DNA of 8,760 bases from Candidatus Yonathbacteria bacterium RIFOXYC2_FULL_47_9 (GTDB taxonomy: Bacteria; Patescibacteriota; Minisyncoccia; Phycocordibacterales; UBA1550), in assembly GCA_001825115.1 (NCBI GenBank), contig MHUY01000013.1, forward strand, positions 20,473 through 29,232. Direction: 5' to 3'. Shown here in pieces: positions 6,576 to 8,760 of the stretch (its first letter is position 1; each line of letters starts with the position of its first letter). The notes beneath the pieces are model-generated. The model was not told the DNA's origin, searched no databases, and saw nothing but the letters and a program-made list of their open reading frames with translations. Position numbers and translations under genes: made by a program.

Positions 6576-7931
6576 ATGCGAAATAATCAATCGTACGATC
6601 GGCGTACCAGTAAGCCACTTTTGGCAATAATTCTTGCCGGTGGCAGGGGGACACGCTTGTATGTGCTTACAGAAACACGTTGTAAACCTGAAGTTCCTGT
6701 TGGGAAAAACCGTTTCATAGACTTCGCGCTCGCCAATGTGGTGAATTCGAAGATCATTGACCACACCATGGTCCTGACGCAGTATATGCAACAGGGTCTT
6801 ATTAACCATCTTGGGCGCTTTCAGTTGAGTGCACCCTTGTGGGGTAAGTCGATCGATATCGTCCCCGCACAGCAGCGGCTTGGTGATGGAGAATGGTATT
6901 TGGGGAGCGCGAATGCGGTCTACCAAAACCATGAATCAATTCGGCGTGACCCGGCGGACACGGTAGTTATTCTTGCTGCCGACCATCTTTACAAGCTCGA
7001 TATTCGGCAGTTCCTCGCATATCATCATGAGAAAAAAGCGGCCTTCACCGTGTGTGGCATGGTTATGCCCGAACATGAAGCCGTAGGGAATTTCGGCGTG
7101 ATGGAGCTTGATGCCGACGGACGAATCTTGGGTTTTGAAGAAAAACCAGCAAAACCGAAAACCCTGCCAGGGAGAGAGGGGATGTGTTTTGCGTCGATGG
7201 GTATTTATATCGTCGATAAAGAATTTCTCTTGCAAATACTTGAGGAGGATCACGCTCGTCCTGGTTCGGAACATGATTTCGGGAATGACATCGTACCACG
7301 ATTGTGTAGAAAGAAAGCTGCCATTTATGGATACGATTACAACGAGAATTTCATTCCCGGCGAAGTTCGTCTTGTTGATGGTGTCCTTACTCCTGTGCAC
7401 TATTGGCGCGATGTGGGAAAGATTGCTGCGTACTGGCAGTCAGTGATGGACTTGGTCGAGATTGACCCGCTCCTGAATGTCTACAATGCAATGTGGCCGG
7501 TACCGACCGCGTGGGATATGCTTCCTCAGGCAAAGTTCATCTTTCCTGACAGAGAAAAATGTCATCGTGAGTTCAATACGGGAGATGGGTGTACCTTTTT
7601 CCCTGATGCAATCATGGGGGGAGGATGTATCTTTGATAGCCCGAAGAATTTCTATAAGGCTGTCTTGGGTCGTTCGGTCCGTACTGCGTATGGCGCTGAA
7701 ATCATTCATTCAATTGTGTTCGATAATGCCAGTATCGGCGCTCATGTGCAAATTGCACACACTATTGTGGAAGAGGGGGTTGTTGTTCCCGATAGTGTGT
7801 GCGTCGGTTTTGACCTCGCAGAAGACGAGGCAAATGGTGTGTATATCGATGAGAGTCACGATCCGAATTCTTCGCATCCACCGATTCGTGTCATTACCAA
7901 GAATACGCACTGGCAACAGAAAAAAGCTTAA
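6576..7931 (+). CDS. glgC: Glucose-1-phosphate adenylyltransferase (ADP-glucose pyrophosphorylase)
   Basis: This cytoplasmic nucleotidyltransferase makes ADP-glucose from ATP and glucose-1-phosphate, the committed step of bacterial glycogen (or trehalose-type) synthesis. It has 451 residues, slightly longer than the usual 400-430. The catalytic domain shows LAGGRGTRL (20-28), KPEVPVG with Lys37, FIDFALAN, PAQQRLGDGEWYLGSANAV (97-115), LAADHLYK with Asp136 (equivalent to the E. coli catalytic Asp142), EEKPAKP with Lys190 (substrate Lys195 in E. coli), HDFGNDIVP (233-241) and YWRDVG (276-281). The C-terminal 100 residues contain left-handed beta-helix repeats (GRSVRTAYGAEIIHSIVFDNASIGAHV region). 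The start is set by a good ribosome-binding site. No glgA or glgB is visible here, so the downstream use of ADP-glucose is unknown. UDP- or dTDP-glucose pyrophosphorylases lack the YWRDVG/HDFG pattern, making them poorer fits. Confidence 0.9.
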   Translation: MRNNQSYDRRTSKPLLAIILAGGRGTRLYVLTETRCKPEVPVGKNRFIDFALANVVNSKIIDHTMVLTQYMQQGLINHLGRFQLSAPLWGKSIDIVPAQQRLGDGEWYLGSANAVYQNHESIRRDPADTVVILAADHLYKLDIRQFLAYHHEKKAAFTVCGMVMPEHEAVGNFGVMELDADGRILGFEEKPAKPKTLPGREGMCFASMGIYIVDKEFLLQILEEDHARPGSEHDFGNDIVPRLCRKKAAIYGYDYNENFIPGEVRLVDGVLTPVHYWRDVGKIAAYWQSVMDLVEIDPLLNVYNAMWPVPTAWDMLPQAKFIFPDREKCHREFNTGDGCTFFPDAIMGGGCIFDSPKNFYKAVLGRSVRTAYGAEIIHSIVFDNASIGAHVQIAHTIVEEGVVVPDSVCVGFDLAEDEANGVYIDESHDPNSSHPPIRVITKNTHWQQKKA

Positions 7932-7950
7932 CGTTCTTTTTGTAGTATTT

Positions 7951-7977
7951 ACCACCCATTTTTTGGGTGGTTTTTTT
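7951..7977 (+). terminator. Intrinsic terminator of glgC
   Basis: An 8-bp stem, ACCACCCA (7951-7958) with TGGGTGGT (7964-7971), has a TTTTT loop and is followed by a run of T (7972-7977). It lies 20 bp after the glgC stop codon. Confidence 0.9.
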
Positions 7978-8006
7978 GTGCCTGAAAACGAGTCCTGCTT
8001 TTTTGT

Positions 8007-8035
8007 TTGCATGCAACGCCTAAATCGCCTACAAT
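8007..8035 (+). promoter_or_regulatory. Promoter of the structured RNA upstream of murB, with palindrome
   Basis: TTGCAT (8007-8012), a 17-bp spacer and TACAAT (8030-8035) form a sigma-70-type promoter, with expected start near 8042. The -35 box is embedded in the perfect 10-bp palindrome TTGCATGCAA (8007-8016), which could be a repressor site or chance. Confidence 0.65.
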
Positions 8036-8040
8036 AGGAA

Positions 8041-8165
8041 AGAAGCTCATACGTTCCTCTGGCTAGCGGCTGCACTCACTTATTAGACATTTGTTGGAGC
8101 TCGTACCCGCTAGCCAAAAGAGCGCAGGAGATTTCTACCCTGAGCGTAATGCTTCAGGGTTTTTT
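8041..8165 (+). ncRNA. Structured RNA / leader with terminator before murB
   Basis: A transcript of about 124 nt is predicted between the promoter with -10 at 8030-8035 and a terminator ending at 8165. P1: AGAAGCTC (8041-8048) pairs with 8128-8136, with one bulged A and one G-U pair. P2: GGCTAGCGG (8061-8069) pairs perfectly with CCGCTAGCC (8107-8115), extended by CTCT (8057-8060) with AGAG (8119-8122) across an AAA bulge. A loop of 37 nt (8070-8106) contains GCACTCACTTA (8072-8082). The terminator hairpin follows P1 directly, an arrangement seen in riboswitches, but a free small RNA is equally possible. An alternative hairpin, GCGCAGG (8122-8128) with CCTGAGC (8139-8145), would compete with both P1 and the terminator. 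I cannot assign it to a known family; it lacks SRP, tmRNA, RNase P and tRNA signatures. Confidence 0.6.
8137..8165 (+). terminator. Intrinsic terminator/attenuator before murB
   Basis: ACCCTG (8137-8142) pairs with CAGGGT (8155-8160) and is extended by AGC (8143-8145) with GCT (8151-8153) past one bulged T. The loop is GTAAT and the stem leads into six T (8160-8165). It ends only 10 nt before the murB ATG. Confidence 0.8.
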
Positions 8166-8175
8166 AACACCCATA

Positions 8176-8760
8176 ATGACCCTACTTATTAAAGAACATG
8201 TTCCTTTGGCGCCTATGACCACCATGCGCGTGGGGGGTAATGCGCGTTTTTTTGCGCGTATTAAAAGTCTTACCGATTTGCGTAATGGAGTGGCGTTCGC
8301 GCGTTCGCAAAACGTACCCATTTTTGTGCTGGGTGGTGGGTCAAATATGCTGGTGCCCAGCAAGGGGTTTCCCGGGCTTGTTTTAAAGATTGAATTTAAA
8401 GGTATTTCATACGAAGAGGATGGTTCGTCAATATGTGTCATTACTGGCGCGGGGGAGGTGTGGGACGATCTGGTGCGTGATGCGGTTGCACGCGGATTGT
8501 GGGGCATTGAAAATCTTTCTCTTATACCGGGAACGACTGGTGGTGCTGTGGTTCAGAATATCGGTGCGTATGGTGTTGAAGCACGCGATAGTATTGTTTG
8601 GGTAGAAGCATTTGATACGCAAACAATGAAAATAAAAAAATTTTCACGCGACGAATGCTCATTCGGCTATCGTGAAAGTATTTTTAAAAAAAATAATAAT
8701 CTCATTGTGGTGCGTGCGGCATTCGATCTTGTGCGCGATGGTACACCGCACATAGAGTAT
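8176..8760 (+). CDS. murB: UDP-N-acetylenolpyruvoylglucosamine reductase (3' partial)
   Basis: MurB is the cytoplasmic FAD- and NADPH-dependent reductase that turns UDP-GlcNAc-enolpyruvate into UDP-MurNAc, the second committed step of peptidoglycan precursor synthesis. The first 195 codons are present and the frame runs off the window. Visible family motifs are TTMRVGG (residues 15-21), LGGGSNMLV with GGGSN at 53-57 (FAD binding), GAGEVWDDLV, ENLSLIPGTTGGAVVQNIGAYG (112-133; PGT at 118 and QNIGAYG at 127-133), and FGYRES with catalytic-type Arg166. The second domain and the C-terminal catalytic Glu lie beyond the window. ATG 8176 is chosen because MTLLIKEHVPL fits the usual N-terminus. No Shine-Dalgarno precedes it, only the T-run of a terminator. 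An in-frame ATG at 8149, inside the terminator loop, would add nine residues. Confidence 0.95.
   Translation, partial: MTLLIKEHVPLAPMTTMRVGGNARFFARIKSLTDLRNGVAFARSQNVPIFVLGGGSNMLVPSKGFPGLVLKIEFKGISYEEDGSSICVITGAGEVWDDLVRDAVARGLWGIENLSLIPGTTGGAVVQNIGAYGVEARDSIVWVEAFDTQTMKIKKFSRDECSFGYRESIFKKNNNLIVVRAAFDLVRDGTPHIEY

Noticed and set aside
7477..8037. 186-codon plus-strand frame overlapping the end of glgC
   Set aside because: It runs through the glgC beta-helix codons and the glgC terminator in another frame, with no domain and no ribosome-binding site.
8061..8115. tRNA-like element in the P2 stem-loop region
   Set aside because: The 9-bp stem is too long for an acceptor arm, and there is no T-arm TTCGA core, anticodon arm or CCA-compatible end.
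8154..8507. 117-codon minus-strand frame opposite murB
   Set aside because: Shadow of conserved murB codons, Ser/Thr/Pro-rich with no family resemblance.
1..8760. CRISPR array, insertion sequence or prophage boundary
   Set aside because: No regularly spaced long repeats, transposase, integrase or terminal inverted repeats were seen.

Overview
The window looks like a bacterial chromosome segment devoted to surface polysaccharide and cell-envelope synthesis. All reading frames use the standard code. The giant ligase with a C-terminal TPR domain, the very short intergenic spacers and the apparently leaderless starts suggest a Patescibacteria (CPR/Parcubacteria)-like genome. That taxonomic guess is inference, because no rRNA or other marker gene is present.

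Layout. (1) Positions 1-1757 (+): the 3' part of an ABC exporter of the MsbA/PglK lipid-linked-glycan flippase type, whose start lies before the window. (2) Positions 1819-4100 (-): a compact three-gene unit, read from right to left as a small excisionase/MerR-type DNA-binding protein, then gmd (GDP-mannose 4,6-dehydratase), then fcl (GDP-L-fucose synthase). Together gmd and fcl turn GDP-mannose into GDP-L-fucose. (3) Positions 4101-4188: an 88-bp divergent control region with back-to-back promoters and three helically phased GTCA repeats. Both -10 boxes lie only 7-8 nt from the start codons. (4) Positions 4189-6327 (+): an O-antigen ligase/polymerase-family membrane protein with C-terminal TPRs. 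(5) Positions 6328-6575: a promoter, a short terminated transcript of about 80 nt (candidate small RNA), then a separate promoter for the next gene. (6) Positions 6576-7931 (+): a GlgC-family ADP-glucose pyrophosphorylase with its own terminator. (7) Positions 7932-8175: a palindrome-overlapped promoter and a structured RNA of about 124 nt (closing stem, long stem, terminator). Its terminator ends about 10 nt before (8) murB (8176 to window end), which is cut off at its 3' end.

How it fits together: gmd/fcl supply an activated deoxysugar, the ABC protein could flip a lipid-linked glycan, and the ligase-family protein could polymerise it or transfer it to an acceptor. GlgC and MurB add storage/sugar-nucleotide and peptidoglycan precursor steps. 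The least explained signals are the two candidate RNAs. They share a GCGCAGGAG hairpin motif, and one contains an 11-nt stretch perfectly complementary to the apical loop of the other.
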